Shown piece by piece: positions 17,281 to 27,182 of a stretch of DNA of 64,000 nt. The notes beneath the pieces were generated by a model, which made no database searches, had not been told where the DNA came from, and saw only the letters and a program-made list of their open reading frames with translations. Within the stretch, counting starts at the first letter, position 1. Each line of letters opens with the position of its first letter. The DNA is taken from assembly GCF_900116435.1 (NCBI RefSeq), contig NZ_FPAZ01000011.1, forward strand, positions 1 to 64,000, in the 5' to 3' direction. Position numbers and translations under genes: made by a program. Source of the stretch: Pseudoalteromonas lipolytica. Its GTDB lineage: Bacteria > Pseudomonadota > Gammaproteobacteria > Enterobacterales > Alteromonadaceae.

Positions 17281-19161
17281 ATGAATGTATTACAAAACTT
17301 AACTATAAAACGTCGTTTACAATTAAACGCGTTAGTTGTTGGTCTTGCAATGATTGTGATGCTATGTGTCATTATCTTTGAGTCTCGCACGATGCTAAAA
17401 CTCAATGAGACAATTCAAAATGCGGAGGAGCTTGATATTCATGAGCTTTCTATGCGTAAGCATGAGAAAAACTTTCTGTTTTACAAAGATGTAAACAGCC
17501 TTAGCTTATTTGAAAATGAGTACACACAACTTAAAACAAAAATGGCGCGATTAGATGAATTGCTAAACGATTTATCGATGAACACAGATAAGTTAGGCGA
17601 GTTTAGACGTCTAGCTAAAGTGTACTACGATGATTTTAACAGCGTTGTAGAGTTACAAAAACAAATAGGTTTACACCCAAAAGATGCGCTTTATGGTGAT
17701 TTGCGTAACGCTGTGCATCAAGTCGAAACACTATTAAGTGAGCGCGAAGATTACCGTTTACTCACTTACATGTTGCAGTTACGCCGCGCCGAAAAAGATT
17801 TTATGCTGCGATTTGACACAAAATATCTGACCAAGTTTGATGAATTAGTCGCTGATTTTGAGTCCGCCATTAAAGTAGCTGAGCTTGATGGTAACTACGA
17901 AAGTCAATTACTGGCTCTTTTGTCGACCTATCAAACTAAATTTAAAGCACTCGTCGATGCACAAGTCTTACTCGGTCTAGACTTAGATTCGGGTGCCTTG
18001 GGTAAAATGAAGCAAAGCGTTGAGATGAGTGATGCCATTGTTTCTGAACTGACCGATGAGACAAAAACATTTGTTGAATCAAGCGCATCGCAAGCACAGT
18101 TAATTGCTTTAATGGTGTTTATTATTGCAAGTGCTGTTGTGATGATTTTGGTTTACTTTACCAGCCGTTCAATTATTCAGCCTATTGAGCGTGTATACCA
18201 TACAATTAATGAGATTCGTCGTAGTAACGATTTAAGTATTTCGATTGAGCAGTCGGGCAAAGACGAAGTGACGATTATGACGGTTGATTTTAACAGCTTA
18301 ATTGGTGATTTTAAAAAGCTGATTTACGAAGTTAACACGGCACTGAGTACGCTTAATATCGCGACTGAACATTTATCAGAAACCACATCAGCAACCAGTT
18401 CGGGTATGCAAGAGCAGCTGCATGAAGCCGATATGGTTGCAACTGCTGCAACTGAAATGCAGGCAACCATTCAAGATATTTCGCATAATACCGAAGCAGC
18501 GGCTAAAAAAGCAGAGTCAACCAATTTAAGTGCCCAACAAGGTCGCTCAGAAGTTGAGTCAACGGTCGTACAGATTAATCATTTATCTGAGTCGCTTGGA
18601 AATGCTTCGAGTGTTGTGTCGCAATTAGAAAAAGATGCCGAAACGATTGGCTCGGTGCTTGATGTGATCCGTGGCATTGCTGAACAAACGAATTTACTCG
18701 CACTGAATGCTGCAATCGAAGCGGCGAGGGCCGGTGAACAGGGACGCGGTTTTGCTGTGGTTGCTGACGAAGTTCGCTCGCTTGCACAACGTACACAAGA
18801 CTCAACTCAAGAAATTGAAAGCATTATTACGACCTTGCAAGGGCGTACCCGAGAAGTTGTCAGTATTATGCAGCAGTGCCGTAATCAAGGTGGCGAAAGT
18901 GCCGCTCAGGCAACGAAAGCAGGTGAGTTACTACGCTCTATCACTGAAGACGTGCAAACGATTATGGATATGAGTACGCACATTGCGACGGCGATTGACG
19001 AGCAAAGTCAGGTGGCTTCTGAGGTTAACAAAAACGTGGTGCGTATTCGAGATATTGCTCAACAAGCCTCTGGACATGCAGTCACTAATGCACAAACCAG
19101 CGAGGAAGTCTCTGAGCAGGCTCGCGTGCTGTACCAAGCAATTGATAAGTTTAAAGTGTAG
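17281..19161 (+). CDS. Methyl-accepting chemotaxis protein, HBM type
   Basis: The 626-residue chemoreceptor has helices at about 13-33 and 278-300 flanking an all-helical periplasmic domain. Two matching motifs, MRKHEKNFLFYKD (about 57-69) and LQLRRAEKDFMLRF (about 164-177), are the signature of the helical bimodular (HBM) sensor. HAMP and signalling domains follow, with the tip [23 protein letters not shown] receptors such as McpS of Pseudomonas bind organic acids; the ligand here is unknown. It is monocistronic, ending at a terminator. Confidence 0.93.
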   Translation: MNVLQNLTIKRRLQLNALVVGLAMIVMLCVIIFESRTMLKLNETIQNAEELDIHELSMRKHEKNFLFYKDVNSLSLFENEYTQLKTKMARLDELLNDLSMNTDKLGEFRRLAKVYYDDFNSVVELQKQIGLHPKDALYGDLRNAVHQVETLLSEREDYRLLTYMLQLRRAEKDFMLRFDTKYLTKFDELVADFESAIKVAELDGNYESQLLALLSTYQTKFKALVDAQVLLGLDLDSGALGKMKQSVEMSDAIVSELTDETKTFVESSASQAQLIALMVFIIASAVVMILVYFTSRSIIQPIERVYHTINEIRRSNDLSISIEQSGKDEVTIMTVDFNSLIGDFKKLIYEVNTALSTLNIATEHLSETTSATSSGMQEQLHEADMVATAATEMQATIQDISHNTEAAAKKAESTNLSAQQGRSEVESTVVQINHLSESLGNASSVVSQLEKDAETIGSVLDVIRGIAEQTNLLALNAAIEAARAGEQGRGFAVVADEVRSLAQRTQDSTQEIESIITTLQGRTREVVSIMQQCRNQGGESAAQATKAGELLRSITEDVQTIMDMSTHIATAIDEQSQVASEVNKNVVRIRDIAQQASGHAVTNAQTSEEVSEQARVLYQAIDKFKV

Positions 19162-19184
19162 GGATTCAGTAACAGATAAATTTA

Positions 19185-19215
19185 AAAGCGCGCAATTTTG
19201 TCGCGCTTTTTTGTT
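19185..19215 (+). terminator. Terminator of HBM chemoreceptor gene
   Basis: AAAGCGCG pairs with CGCGCTTT around an eight- to nine-base loop, followed by a run of T. It begins about 25 bases after the chemoreceptor stop. Confidence 0.88.
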
Positions 19216-19234
19216 TTAGGTGGCGCTAATAAAA

Positions 19235-19609
19235 CTAAGGTACAAACTTTATTGGTACGCTGTCTTTATTCGCTTCGTGCTCATGGACACGGGTTTGGTA
19301 TTGTTGCCAAAGTGAGTCTTTATTAGCCTGTAAATCGGCTAAATAATGCCAGCTGTATAAGCCGCTGTTGTGATTATCGCTAAATACTAAACGAAGCGCA
19401 TAATGACCAACTGGCTCAATTTTGCTAATGCTTACTTGGTGCTTATTTAGTACCAGCTTCATGGGCTCATTACCATGGCCTTGTACTTCGGCTGAGGGTG
19501 AGTGAACACGTAAGAACTCTGCACTAAAGCAAGCACTCGACTCATCGTCAAAGTAAACGTCTAGTACTTTGCTTACGCTGTGATAATGCACTTTCGTCAC
19601 TTCTTTCAT
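19235..19609 (-). CDS. DUF971 protein (gamma-butyrobetaine hydroxylase-like N-terminal domain)
   Basis: A 124-residue protein that is essentially one DUF971 domain. It shows SKVLDVYFDDESSACFSAEFLRVHSPSAEVQGH near the N-terminus and HYALRLVFSDNHNSGLYSWHYLADL in the middle, the family's core. In eukaryotic BBOX1 this domain binds zinc; freestanding bacterial versions often sit near hslVU or iron-sulfur genes. The start at 19609 follows AGGG; an ATG five codons earlier is possible. It lies downstream of hslU but behind a terminator, so it may have its own promoter or be expressed by read-through. Confidence 0.85.
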   Translation of the reverse strand: MKEVTKVHYHSVSKVLDVYFDDESSACFSAEFLRVHSPSAEVQGHGNEPMKLVLNKHQVSISKIEPVGHYALRLVFSDNHNSGLYSWHYLADLQANKDSLWQQYQTRVHEHEANKDSVPIKFVP

Positions 19610-19642
19610 AGTAAACCCTATCATTGATTTTTAAGCTAACAA

Positions 19643-19667
19643 AAAAGCCTCCAACAGGAGGCTTTTA
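19643..19667 (-). terminator. Terminator downstream of hslVU
   Basis: AAAAGCCTCC and GGAGGCTTTT form a perfect stem around AACA. The A-run on its low-coordinate side gives a U-tract on the minus strand, 22 bases past the hslU stop. Confidence 0.87.
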
Positions 19668-19688
19668 ATTATAACGATAATTTAGTGA

Positions 19689-21017
19689 TTAAAGAATAAA
19701 GCGACTTAAATCTTCGTCTTCAACCAATGCGCCTAGGTGCTGCTCGACGTAATTAGCATCAATTGTGAGCGTTGAACCCGCTTTTTCAGAAGCATCGAAT
19801 GAAATTTCTTCCATTAGCTTTTCCATCACAGTGTGTAAGCGACGTGCACCGATGTTTTCGGTTTTTTCGTTTACTTGCCATGCGGCTTTAGCAATACGCT
19901 CAATTGCGTCTTCAGTGAAATCAACGTTAACCTGCTCTGTTTTCAACAGTTCGCGTTGCTGCTCTGTAAGCGATGCATGTGGCTCTGTAAGGATACGTTT
20001 AAAGTCATCGGCGGTTAACGCTTCTAGCTCTACGCGAATCGGTAAACGACCTTGTAGCTCTGGGATCATGTCTGACGGTTTTGCCATTTGGAATGCACCA
20101 GATGCAATAAATAACATGTGGTCAGTCTTAACCATACCGTGTTTAGTGCTCACTGTTGAGCCTTCGATTAATGGCAGTAAATCGCGTTGAACACCTTCGC
20201 GGCTTACATCTGGGCCTGACGCTTCGCCACGCTTACAGATTTTATCGATTTCGTCGATAAATACGATGCCGTTTTGCTCTACAGCAAAGATAGCTTGCTC
20301 TTTTAACTCTTCAGGGTTAACAAGTTTAGCGGCTTCTTCTTCAACTAATAGCTTGAAAGCTTCTTTGATTTTCAGCTTGCGCTTACTGCGCTTATCACCG
20401 CCCATGTTTTGGAACATGCTTTGTAACTGGTTGGTCATTTCTTCCATACCAGGCGGAGCCATGATCTCAACGTTAGGCTGTGCTTGTGCAACATCAATAT
20501 CGATTTCTTTATCGTCTAATTGGCCTTCACGTAACTTTTTACGGAACGACTGACGTGTCGAAGAGTTTTCATCAGAACGTGATTCACCAAACGTATCACG
20601 TGCTGGTGGTAGTAGGGCGTCGAGAATACGCTCTTCTGCCGCTTCTTCAGCTCGGTGCTTGAATTTTTTGGTTTGTTGTTCACGGGTCATTTTGATTGAG
20701 ATATCAACTAGATCACGAATGATCGTCTCAACTTCTTTACCAACATAACCCACTTCAGTGAATTTTGTTGCTTCGACTTTAATGAAAGGCGCATTAGCTA
20801 GTTTAGCAAGGCGACGTGCAATTTCGGTTTTACCGACACCGGTAGGGCCAATCATTAAGATATTTTTTGGCGTAACCTCAGCGCGTAATTCGTCGCTAAG
20901 CTGCATGCGACGCCAGCGATTACGCAGTGCGATTGAAACTGCTTTTTTAGCTTTTGCTTGGCCAATAATGTGTTGATCAAGCTCGTGAACGATTTCTCTT
21001 GGAGTCATCTCAGACAT
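19689..21017 (-). CDS. hslU: HslUV protease ATPase subunit HslU
   Basis: HslU (ClpY) is the AAA+ unfoldase that feeds substrates to the HslV peptidase. The 442 residues have the normal length. Visible are the N-terminal [16 protein letters not shown], Walker [10 protein letters not shown], the pore motif GYVGKEVE, an I-domain (about 110-230), Walker B FIDEIDKI and the C-terminal [10 protein letters not shown] that docks into HslV. AGGAAC precedes the ATG. It follows hslV by 11 bases and ends at a strong terminator. Confidence 0.97.
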   Translation of the reverse strand: MSEMTPREIVHELDQHIIGQAKAKKAVSIALRNRWRRMQLSDELRAEVTPKNILMIGPTGVGKTEIARRLAKLANAPFIKVEATKFTEVGYVGKEVETIIRDLVDISIKMTREQQTKKFKHRAEEAAEERILDALLPPARDTFGESRSDENSSTRQSFRKKLREGQLDDKEIDIDVAQAQPNVEIMAPPGMEEMTNQLQSMFQNMGGDKRSKRKLKIKEAFKLLVEEEAAKLVNPEELKEQAIFAVEQNGIVFIDEIDKICKRGEASGPDVSREGVQRDLLPLIEGSTVSTKHGMVKTDHMLFIASGAFQMAKPSDMIPELQGRLPIRVELEALTADDFKRILTEPHASLTEQQRELLKTEQVNVDFTEDAIERIAKAAWQVNEKTENIGARRLHTVMEKLMEEISFDASEKAGSTLTIDANYVEQHLGALVEDEDLSRFIL

Positions 21018-21028
21018 GGCAGTTCCTA

Positions 21029-21547
21029 TTACAATTCTTCAATAGTTTGGAAATTATTCGTGAATACACAGATGTTGCCTGCAATTGTTAGGCTTTTCTC
21101 TACAATTTCACGGGCACTTAGGTCGGTATTTTCAAGCAGGGCTGTCGCAGCAGATTGTGCGAAGTTACCACCACTGCCAATGGCGATAAGGTCGTTCTCT
21201 GGTTGTACTACGTCACCATTACCGGTGATGATCAACGAGGCGGTTTCGTCAGCAACGGCCAGTAGCGCTTCAAGCTTTCTGAGTGCGCGGTCACTTCGCC
21301 AATCTTTGGCCATTTCTACTGCGGCCTTGGTGAGGTTACCTTGGTGCATTTCTAGTTTGCTTTCAAAGCGTTCGAAAAGGGTGAAGGCATCAGCAGTACC
21401 GCCAGCAAAACCAGCGATTACTTTGCCATTATAAAGACGTCGAACTTTGCGGGCGTTGCCCTTCATTACGGTGTTACCAAGTGAAACCTGGCCATCGCCA
21501 CCAATAACGACCTTGTCGTCGCGGCGAACACTTACAATAGTAGTCAT
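21029..21547 (-). CDS. hslV: HslUV protease peptidase subunit HslV
   Basis: HslV (ClpQ) is the proteasome-like peptidase of the HslUV complex. After removal of Met1 the N-terminal nucleophile Thr2 is exposed (MTTIVSVR). [21 protein letters not shown] and [14 protein letters not shown] are characteristic, and 172 residues is the normal size. GAGGAA precedes the ATG. The order ftsN-hslV-hslU is the same as in E. coli, where the unit is under heat-shock control. I did not find an unambiguous sigma-32 promoter in the 80 bases upstream. Confidence 0.97.
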   Translation of the reverse strand: MTTIVSVRRDDKVVIGGDGQVSLGNTVMKGNARKVRRLYNGKVIAGFAGGTADAFTLFERFESKLEMHQGNLTKAAVEMAKDWRSDRALRKLEALLAVADETASLIITGNGDVVQPENDLIAIGSGGNFAQSAATALLENTDLSAREIVEKSLTIAGNICVFTNNFQTIEEL

Positions 21548-21627
21548 GATTATTCCTCATCATCGAGCGGCGAAGCCGCTCGTAAAAAGCGATTGATGAG
21601 GTGTTTATATGGGTGAATGAGCTAAAA

Positions 21628-22158
21628 TCAAGTCCAAAGCCAAATTCCACAGCCCATTATTTTAATGCGCTTGAGTTTGTTTTTGTCGCTTTCTGCCAGA
21701 CGTTTGGTTTCGTAAGGGCCTAAACGCACTTTATACCAAATGCCATTACTGCCTTCTACGCGTTTAACTTCAGACACTAAGCCTGCAAATGCAATCTTCG
21801 CTTTTAAGGTTTGAGCTTGTTCCAGCGTTCTAAAAGAGCCGCATTGCATTACATAAGGGCCTTTTTGCTCAATCTCTTTTACTTCAACCTGAATTTCGTG
21901 TTCTTTTATTTCTTTAATAAACTCGGGTGGTTTCGGTTTTGGAATAACCTTTTCTTCTTCTGATTTTGTTGGATTAGCTTGCTGCTCAACAAGTTCAGGA
22001 TCGGCATTATGTTTGATATACCATAAACCATACCCAAACCCACCCAGCAAAATAAGGGCGACAAAGACAAGAACAATAGGGAACGGCTTTTTTGCCGGGG
22101 CTTGTTTTTTATTATTTCGATTTGATGGTTTTTTATTTATGTAATCGTGTTGTGCCAT
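21628..22158 (-). CDS. ftsN: FtsN-like cell-division protein with SPOR domain
   Basis: A 176-residue bitopic protein: a short basic cytoplasmic tail (NKKPSNRNNKKQAPAKK), one membrane helix (about 28-47), a proline- and charge-rich linker (about 50-100) and a C-terminal SPOR domain (about 100-170; YVMQCGSFRTLEQAQTLKAKI ... GIWYKVRLGPY). FtsN triggers septal peptidoglycan synthesis, and SPOR binds denuded glycan. It is shorter than E. coli FtsN (319 residues), as is common in marine relatives, so essential-domain details may differ. It lies 17 bases after priA and before hslV, the conserved order. Confidence 0.88.
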   Translation of the reverse strand: MAQHDYINKKPSNRNNKKQAPAKKPFPIVLVFVALILLGGFGYGLWYIKHNADPELVEQQANPTKSEEEKVIPKPKPPEFIKEIKEHEIQVEVKEIEQKGPYVMQCGSFRTLEQAQTLKAKIAFAGLVSEVKRVEGSNGIWYKVRLGPYETKRLAESDKNKLKRIKIMGCGIWLWT

Positions 22159-22175
22159 GACTTTTTTATTGGCCT

Positions 22176-24356
22176 TTAAATCATATCTATTGGATCAACG
22201 TCTAAGCTCCAACGCACCTTTTGCGCTAATTTACTGGTGCTTATATAGTCAACCATTTGCGCTAAATATTGGTGTAAGTGGGAGCGCTCCAGCGCTTGAA
22301 TATGTAACTGAAACCGATATTTACCTGCTACACGCTCCAATGGCGCAGGGATCGGTCCGAGCAATTGTATACCAGATATGTTCTGGACAGGAACCAAATC
22401 AGTTAAAAAATCCATGACTTGATTTATGTTATGTCCTTCGGCACGCACAATTGCCATGTTTGTTATGGGGGGGAGCTGAGCATCTTCTCGTTCTGCAAGG
22501 GCATAGCGCGCAAAATCTTGATAGCCATTATTCACTAAATCTTGCAATAGTGGGTGCTCAGGAAAGTGAGTTTGTAACAGTACTTGTCCCGGTTCACCAC
22601 TGCGTCCTGCACGGCCTGCAACCTGAGTGACAAGCTGTGCTAAATGTTCTGTAGCGCGAAAATCACACGAGTACAAACCACTATCAACATCTAAAATAAG
22701 CACTAAACTGACATCGGCAAAATGATGGCCTTTCGCAAGCATTTGCGTGCCCACCAAAATACGCGCCCCCCCTTGATTTATGTCGTCGAGGGCTTTTTCT
22801 AAGCTGCCTTTACGACGAGTTGAATCTCGGTCAATGCGGCTAATGGGTATATCAGGGAAAGTTTCTGCTAAAAACTCTTCAATTTGTTCCGTGCCTTTAC
22901 CATTAGGAAAAATCTGTGTGCTGCCACAATCGGGGCATTGATGGGGCACTGCATGCTGCTCGGAGCAATGATGGCAGATCATTTGTCCAATTGCTTTGTG
23001 GAATGTGGCACTGGTACTGCAACGTGAGCACTCACTTAACCAGCCACACTCATGACATATGAGTGTGGGAGAAAAGCCGCGTCGATTTAAAAACACCATG
23101 ACTTGCTTGCCGCGCTCAAGATGTTGACGCATATAGGCCAAACTTGCATGGGCAATACCGGCTTGTTCGGGTTGGCCTTTCATATCCATTAAGTGAAATT
23201 GGTTATCAGTGCTGGTTTGCGCACGCTCCGTTAAGCTCAATAGTTGGTACTTGTTATTTATTGCTTTATGTAACGTTTCGAGAGCGGGAGTTGCGCTACC
23301 TAGTATCAAGGGTATTTGCTGTTGATAAGCTCTGTAGGCTGCTAAATCGCGAGCATGATAACGCAGCGTATCTTGTTGCTTAAACGAGCTGTCGTGCTCT
23401 TCATCAACAATGATCATACCAAGTGATAAAAAAGGTAAGAAAATACTCGAACGGGTGCCGATAACAATGGCGCAGCTGCCTTTTTCGCAGAAACGCCATG
23501 TTTGCAAGCGCTCGTTGTCGGTTAATGCTGAATGCCAAAGCATAATAGGGGTATCGGGAAAGCGACGGCGAAAACGATTAACGGTTTGTGGTGTTAGCCC
23601 AATTTCGGGCACTAACACCAGTGCTTGCTGGCCTTTTTTTAGAACCTCTTCAAGGCACTGTAAATACACTTCTGTTTTACCACTGCCGGTAACGCCTTCA
23701 AGTAAAAAACAGGTGAACCCACTTGCTTGATTAATCGTTGTGCATGCAACGGCTTGTTCTTTGTTTAGGGTTGGTTTACTGCCAATTGTTGGGGCGCGTT
23801 GCTGCCATTGGTTATCATGTTCGATAAACTGTTTAATGAGTTCTTTTTCGAGCAAGCTATCAATGGTTTTTTTATTAAAGCCGAGTGCTTTTAATTCGGT
23901 TAAAGATGACTTGCCTGACTGCGCTAGCTGCTTCAGCAAATTAAGTTGTGTTTTTGCTTTGAGTGAAGGTAATTTTGCACCTTTGTCGGTGAGTTCAACC
24001 ATATTTATACTGGTTTTGTCTGGGCATTCACCTTGGCGTAGTGCCGCTGGAAGCGCTGTATGAATTGTTTCACCAAGTGGGTAGCAGTAATAGCGAGCAG
24101 TAAATTTTAGCAGTGCTAAGTGTTGCTCAGATAAAATAGGGGCATCGTCTATAACATCAATAATGGCTTTAATTTTATCTTCGGGTACATAGGTACTGGT
24201 TTTGATTGCCAGTACGACTGCTATCTTTTTTTGAGAGCCAAAAGGCACACGCACACGCATGCCTACTCGCAGCTCAGGGCTATGTAGCAGCTGCTCAACT
24301 TTATAATCGAAGGTACGCTGTAAAGGGACTTTTATGGCAACTTCTACAAAGTGCAT
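22176..24356 (-). CDS. priA: Primosomal protein N' (replication restart helicase)
   Basis: PriA recognises stalled forks and reloads the replisome. The 726 residues include the N-terminal 3'-end-binding domain (about 1-105), Walker A GVTGSGKTEVYL, a DEEH box in MIIVDEEHDSSFKQ, the aromatic-rich loop, and a zinc-binding insert with four CxxC-type pairs (LICHECGWLSECSRC ... ICHHCSE ... CPDCGS). GRAGRSGEPGQV is the helicase motif VI region. It leads the minus-strand unit priA-ftsN-hslVU and diverges from rpmE. Confidence 0.97.
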   Translation of the reverse strand: MHFVEVAIKVPLQRTFDYKVEQLLHSPELRVGMRVRVPFGSQKKIAVVLAIKTSTYVPEDKIKAIIDVIDDAPILSEQHLALLKFTARYYCYPLGETIHTALPAALRQGECPDKTSINMVELTDKGAKLPSLKAKTQLNLLKQLAQSGKSSLTELKALGFNKKTIDSLLEKELIKQFIEHDNQWQQRAPTIGSKPTLNKEQAVACTTINQASGFTCFLLEGVTGSGKTEVYLQCLEEVLKKGQQALVLVPEIGLTPQTVNRFRRRFPDTPIMLWHSALTDNERLQTWRFCEKGSCAIVIGTRSSIFLPFLSLGMIIVDEEHDSSFKQQDTLRYHARDLAAYRAYQQQIPLILGSATPALETLHKAINNKYQLLSLTERAQTSTDNQFHLMDMKGQPEQAGIAHASLAYMRQHLERGKQVMVFLNRRGFSPTLICHECGWLSECSRCSTSATFHKAIGQMICHHCSEQHAVPHQCPDCGSTQIFPNGKGTEQIEEFLAETFPDIPISRIDRDSTRRKGSLEKALDDINQGGARILVGTQMLAKGHHFADVSLVLILDVDSGLYSCDFRATEHLAQLVTQVAGRAGRSGEPGQVLLQTHFPEHPLLQDLVNNGYQDFARYALAEREDAQLPPITNMAIVRAEGHNINQVMDFLTDLVPVQNISGIQLLGPIPAPLERVAGKYRFQLHIQALERSHLHQYLAQMVDYISTSKLAQKVRWSLDVDPIDMI

Positions 24357-24602
24357 AACAACTCAACTGAATTAAGAATAGAAAAAATAGCGTGTGTTGC
24401 TAATGTACTAAAATTAGTGCTAAAAACCTACCAACAAATACTGAACGTTTGATGACTTGTTTATTTTTTTAGCTAAAGATGAATTTAAAGCTTGTCGAGA
24501 GGCTGCTTGAGCTATAAAATACGCGACCTATTAATTGTATTAACGACGTATGGTGCCAGACTTCGGGTTTGGAGAGCGATGCGGCCTTAACTAGAGGTTC
24601 CT
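24357..24602 (+). other. priA-rpmE intergenic region, possible L31 leader
   Basis: The 246 bases hold the divergent promoters of priA and rpmE. The 70 bases before rpmE contain GC-richer inverted segments (around 24545-24590, e.g. CCAGACTTCGGGTTTGG) that could fold as a ribosomal-protein leader. An L31 leader is known in gammaproteobacteria, but I cannot verify the match by eye. Confidence 0.3.
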
Positions 24603-24818
24603 ATGAAAGAAGGTATTCACCCTAAGTACGAAGCTATCACTGCAACTTGTTCATGTGGTAACAAATTCGAAACTAGCTCTACTTTATGTAAAGACATCCA
24701 CTTAGACGTATGTTCTGAGTGTCACCCGTTTTACACTGGTAAGCAAAAGATTTTAGACACTGGCGGCCGTGTTGATCGTTTCAACAAGCGCTTCGGTGCA
24801 CTTAGCAGCAAGAAGTAA
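24603..24818 (+). CDS. rpmE: 50S ribosomal protein L31 (zinc form)
   Basis: L31 sits at the subunit interface of the ribosome. This 71-residue form has the zinc-binding cysteines Cys16, Cys18, Cys37 and Cys40 (TCSCGN and [13 protein letters not shown]), so it is the zinc-containing rather than the zinc-free paralogue. The C-terminal [12 protein letters not shown] is nearly identical to E. coli. AGAGGT lies seven bases upstream. It is divergent from priA and is followed by a terminator. Confidence 0.97.
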   Translation: MKEGIHPKYEAITATCSCGNKFETSSTLCKDIHLDVCSECHPFYTGKQKILDTGGRVDRFNKRFGALSSKK

Positions 24819-24838
24819 TATCTGCTGTTTAGTTGAAA

Positions 24839-24864
24839 GAAGCACCCTTTGGGTGCTTTTTTTA
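24839..24864 (+). terminator. Terminator of rpmE
   Basis: AAGCACCC and GGGTGCTT form the stem around TTT, followed by a T-run. It begins 20 bases after the stop. Confidence 0.9.
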
Positions 24865-25342
24865 TGCCTGAAATTCAGAACCATTCTTTTTTATATCCCA
24901 TGCCTACACGCTTTATGTGCATAACTATTTCTGCTTGTTATGCCCAATATATCGCTAATAATGCAGACAAATAGTGATCCCTTCGCTATATTTTGAATGA
25001 TATAAATGATTCCAAAAGTTGTAAAAAGTAACAATTTATATGAACTTCACCTATAAATGCTGTTAAGTTCGTTAAAGTTGCTTACTTTGCTAAGTTTCGG
25101 TTATTTGCTGTGTTCGTGCCTATAAAATACAAAAACAGGTGCTTAAATGGCCACAAATAGATGAATTTTTATCTGTTGTGAATTAAAACTATGTGCAGAA
25201 ATTGTTGGGAAATCCTTTAAAATTAAGCGATATAGCATATAACAGGATAGACCTGATAATACTTGGAATTTTTATATATTACAGGTATCGTACAGATGCA
25301 AGCCCTCTCACTTTTTAACTTATTGCAGGATACTATCGCGTT
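24865..25342. other. Long AT-rich gap upstream of malic enzyme gene
   Basis: A 478-base gap holds no ORF, RNA or repeat that I can support. It is AT-rich with several short TTAAGTT/TTAAAGTT words around 25060-25095, and presumably carries the promoter and control region of the malic enzyme gene. An AGGATA precedes that start. Confidence 0.4.
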
Positions 25343-26584
25343 ATGTCAGATTTTCGTGAACAAGCATTACATTACCACGCTCACCCCGTTCCAGGTAAAA
25401 TTAGTGTAGAACTAACTAAACCAGCAGAAACGGTTAATGATCTCGCTCTAGCATATAGTCCAGGTGTCGCAGAGCCCGTCCGTGAGATAGCAGCCGATCC
25501 AGCAAATGCCTATAAATACACCGGCAAAGGTAATATGGTTGCGGTTATTTCAAACGGTACCGCAATTTTAGGCTTAGGCAATTTAGGTCCGCTTGCATCA
25601 AAACCTGTGATGGAAGGTAAAGCACTTTTATTTAAACGCTTTGCAGGTTTAGACTCGATAGATATCGAAGTAAAACACCGCACGACAGAAGACTTCATTA
25701 ATACTGTTGCAAATATTGCCGATACGTTTGGTGGTATCAACCTAGAAGATATTAAAGCGCCAGAGTGTTTCGAAATTGAAAAAGCGCTTATTGAGCGTTG
25801 TAGCATCCCTGTTTTCCACGATGACCAACATGGTACTGCAATCGTAACAGCAGCAGGCATGCTAAATGCGCTTGAAGTACAGGGTAAAGATATCGAAGAC
25901 GCGATTATCGTGTGTTTAGGTGCCGGTGCAGCAGCGGTTGCATGTATGGAACTACTTATTAAATGTGGTGCATTGCGTGAGCACATTTATATGCTTGACC
26001 GCAAAGGCGTGATCCATACACGTCGAGATGACTTAAACGAGTATAAATTGCTATTTGCTAACAATACCGATAAGCGCACTTTGCAAGATGTGATAGCCGA
26101 TGCTGATGTATTTGTTGGTGTATCTGGCCCTAACTTATTAACCGCTGAAGATTTAAAACTGATGGCAGATAAGCCGGTGGTTTTTGCATGTTCAAACCCT
26201 GATCCAGAAATCGCGCCAGCTGTTGCACACGGTGCACGTAATGATTTAATTATGGCAACAGGGCGTTCTGATTACCCTAATCAGGTTAATAATGTATTGT
26301 GTTTCCCATTCATTTTCCGCGGTGCGCTTGATGTGCGTGCGACATCAATCAATGATGAAATGAAAATTGCAGCGGTGCATGCTATTCGTAGTATTGCGAA
26401 AGAGCCTGTGCCTAACGAAGTGCTTAAGGCGTCGGGTGTTGATTCACTTGAGTTTGGTGCTGAGTACATTATTCCAAAACCAATGGACCCACGCTTATTA
26501 CCACGTATTGCACGTGCTGTTGCAGAAGCAGCCGTTGAGTCTGGTGTGGCGCAAATTGACATGCCAGAAAACTACATGCGTTAA
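25343..26584 (+). CDS. Malic enzyme, short form
   Basis: The enzyme oxidatively decarboxylates malate to pyruvate with NAD(P). The 413 residues correspond to the catalytic and nucleotide-binding domains only; the C-terminal phosphotransacetylase-like half of E. coli MaeB (about 760 residues) is absent, as in the short bacterial class. Tyr38 (LAYSPGVAEP) and Lys93 (EGKALLFK) are the catalytic pair, with metal ligands in LEDIKAP (Glu135, Asp136) and FHDDQHGTA (Asp160, Asp161). GAGAAA is the dinucleotide loop. Cofactor choice cannot be read safely. It stands alone with a terminator. Confidence 0.93.
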   Translation: MSDFREQALHYHAHPVPGKISVELTKPAETVNDLALAYSPGVAEPVREIAADPANAYKYTGKGNMVAVISNGTAILGLGNLGPLASKPVMEGKALLFKRFAGLDSIDIEVKHRTTEDFINTVANIADTFGGINLEDIKAPECFEIEKALIERCSIPVFHDDQHGTAIVTAAGMLNALEVQGKDIEDAIIVCLGAGAAAVACMELLIKCGALREHIYMLDRKGVIHTRRDDLNEYKLLFANNTDKRTLQDVIADADVFVGVSGPNLLTAEDLKLMADKPVVFACSNPDPEIAPAVAHGARNDLIMATGRSDYPNQVNNVLCFPFIFRGALDVRATSINDEMKIAAVHAIRSIAKEPVPNEVLKASGVDSLEFGAEYIIPKPMDPRLLPRIARAVAEAAVESGVAQIDMPENYMR

Positions 26585-26638
26585 ATAATTAGGTACCTAT
26601 TCGTTTGATTAAGCGGGTAGGTATAACTAACTGCAAAT

Positions 26639-26667
26639 AAAAAACTCAGCCAAGGCTGAGTTTTTTT
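26639..26667 (+). terminator. Terminator of malic enzyme gene (bidirectional)
   Basis: AAACTCAGCC and GGCTGAGTTT are perfect arms, with a T-run after and an A-run before. It lies between the malic enzyme stop and the convergent metJ stop and may serve both. Confidence 0.85.
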
Positions 26668-26706
26668 ATGTCTGAGAAATCGGCTACGATCCGGTGGCCG
26701 AAATAT

Positions 26707-27027
26707 TTACTCTGAATCAAGTACGGGGATATCTAACCCCATTTCTTGCATAATTCTTTTTACTTCTTCAGGTACTTTTTCAGGGTTATCTTTACGAAGG
26801 TCGTCATCATTCGGTAATGGTTGACCTGTAAAAGCGTGTAAAAAGGCTTCGCACAGTAGCTCACTGTTAGTGGCATGACGAAGATTATTAATCTGACGAC
26901 GCGTGCGCTCATCAGTTAATACTTTTAATACGTTCAGCGGAATTGATACGGTAATTTTTTTTACTTGCTCTGATTTTTTACCGTGTTCTGCATATGGGTG
27001 AATGTATTCACCGTTCCATTTAGCCAT
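26707..27027 (-). CDS. metJ: Methionine repressor MetJ
   Basis: MetJ is the ribbon-helix-helix repressor that binds tandem 8-bp met boxes with S-adenosylmethionine as corepressor. The 106 residues from [21 protein letters not shown] follow E. coli MetJ closely; KKITVSIP is the DNA-contacting strand, and [23 protein letters not shown] the core helices. I start at ATG 27027, matching the family; an in-frame ATG 30 codons earlier gives an unsupported extension. It diverges from metB across met boxes, as in E. coli. Confidence 0.95.
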   Translation of the reverse strand: MAKWNGEYIHPYAEHGKKSEQVKKITVSIPLNVLKVLTDERTRRQINNLRHATNSELLCEAFLHAFTGQPLPNDDDLRKDNPEKVPEEVKRIMQEMGLDIPVLDSE

Positions 27028-27182
27028 AAGTTGTTTCGTTGCCTCGGTTGTCAGTTGTTTACGCCTTATCCACAGCGCAAGATGCGGAAATTCTATCGCT
27101 TTAAAAAAGATAGTCAAATACTAGTTATTTAGCCATCTAGTCGTGTAAATGTATAAACTTCTATGTAATGGCGATAAATGCT

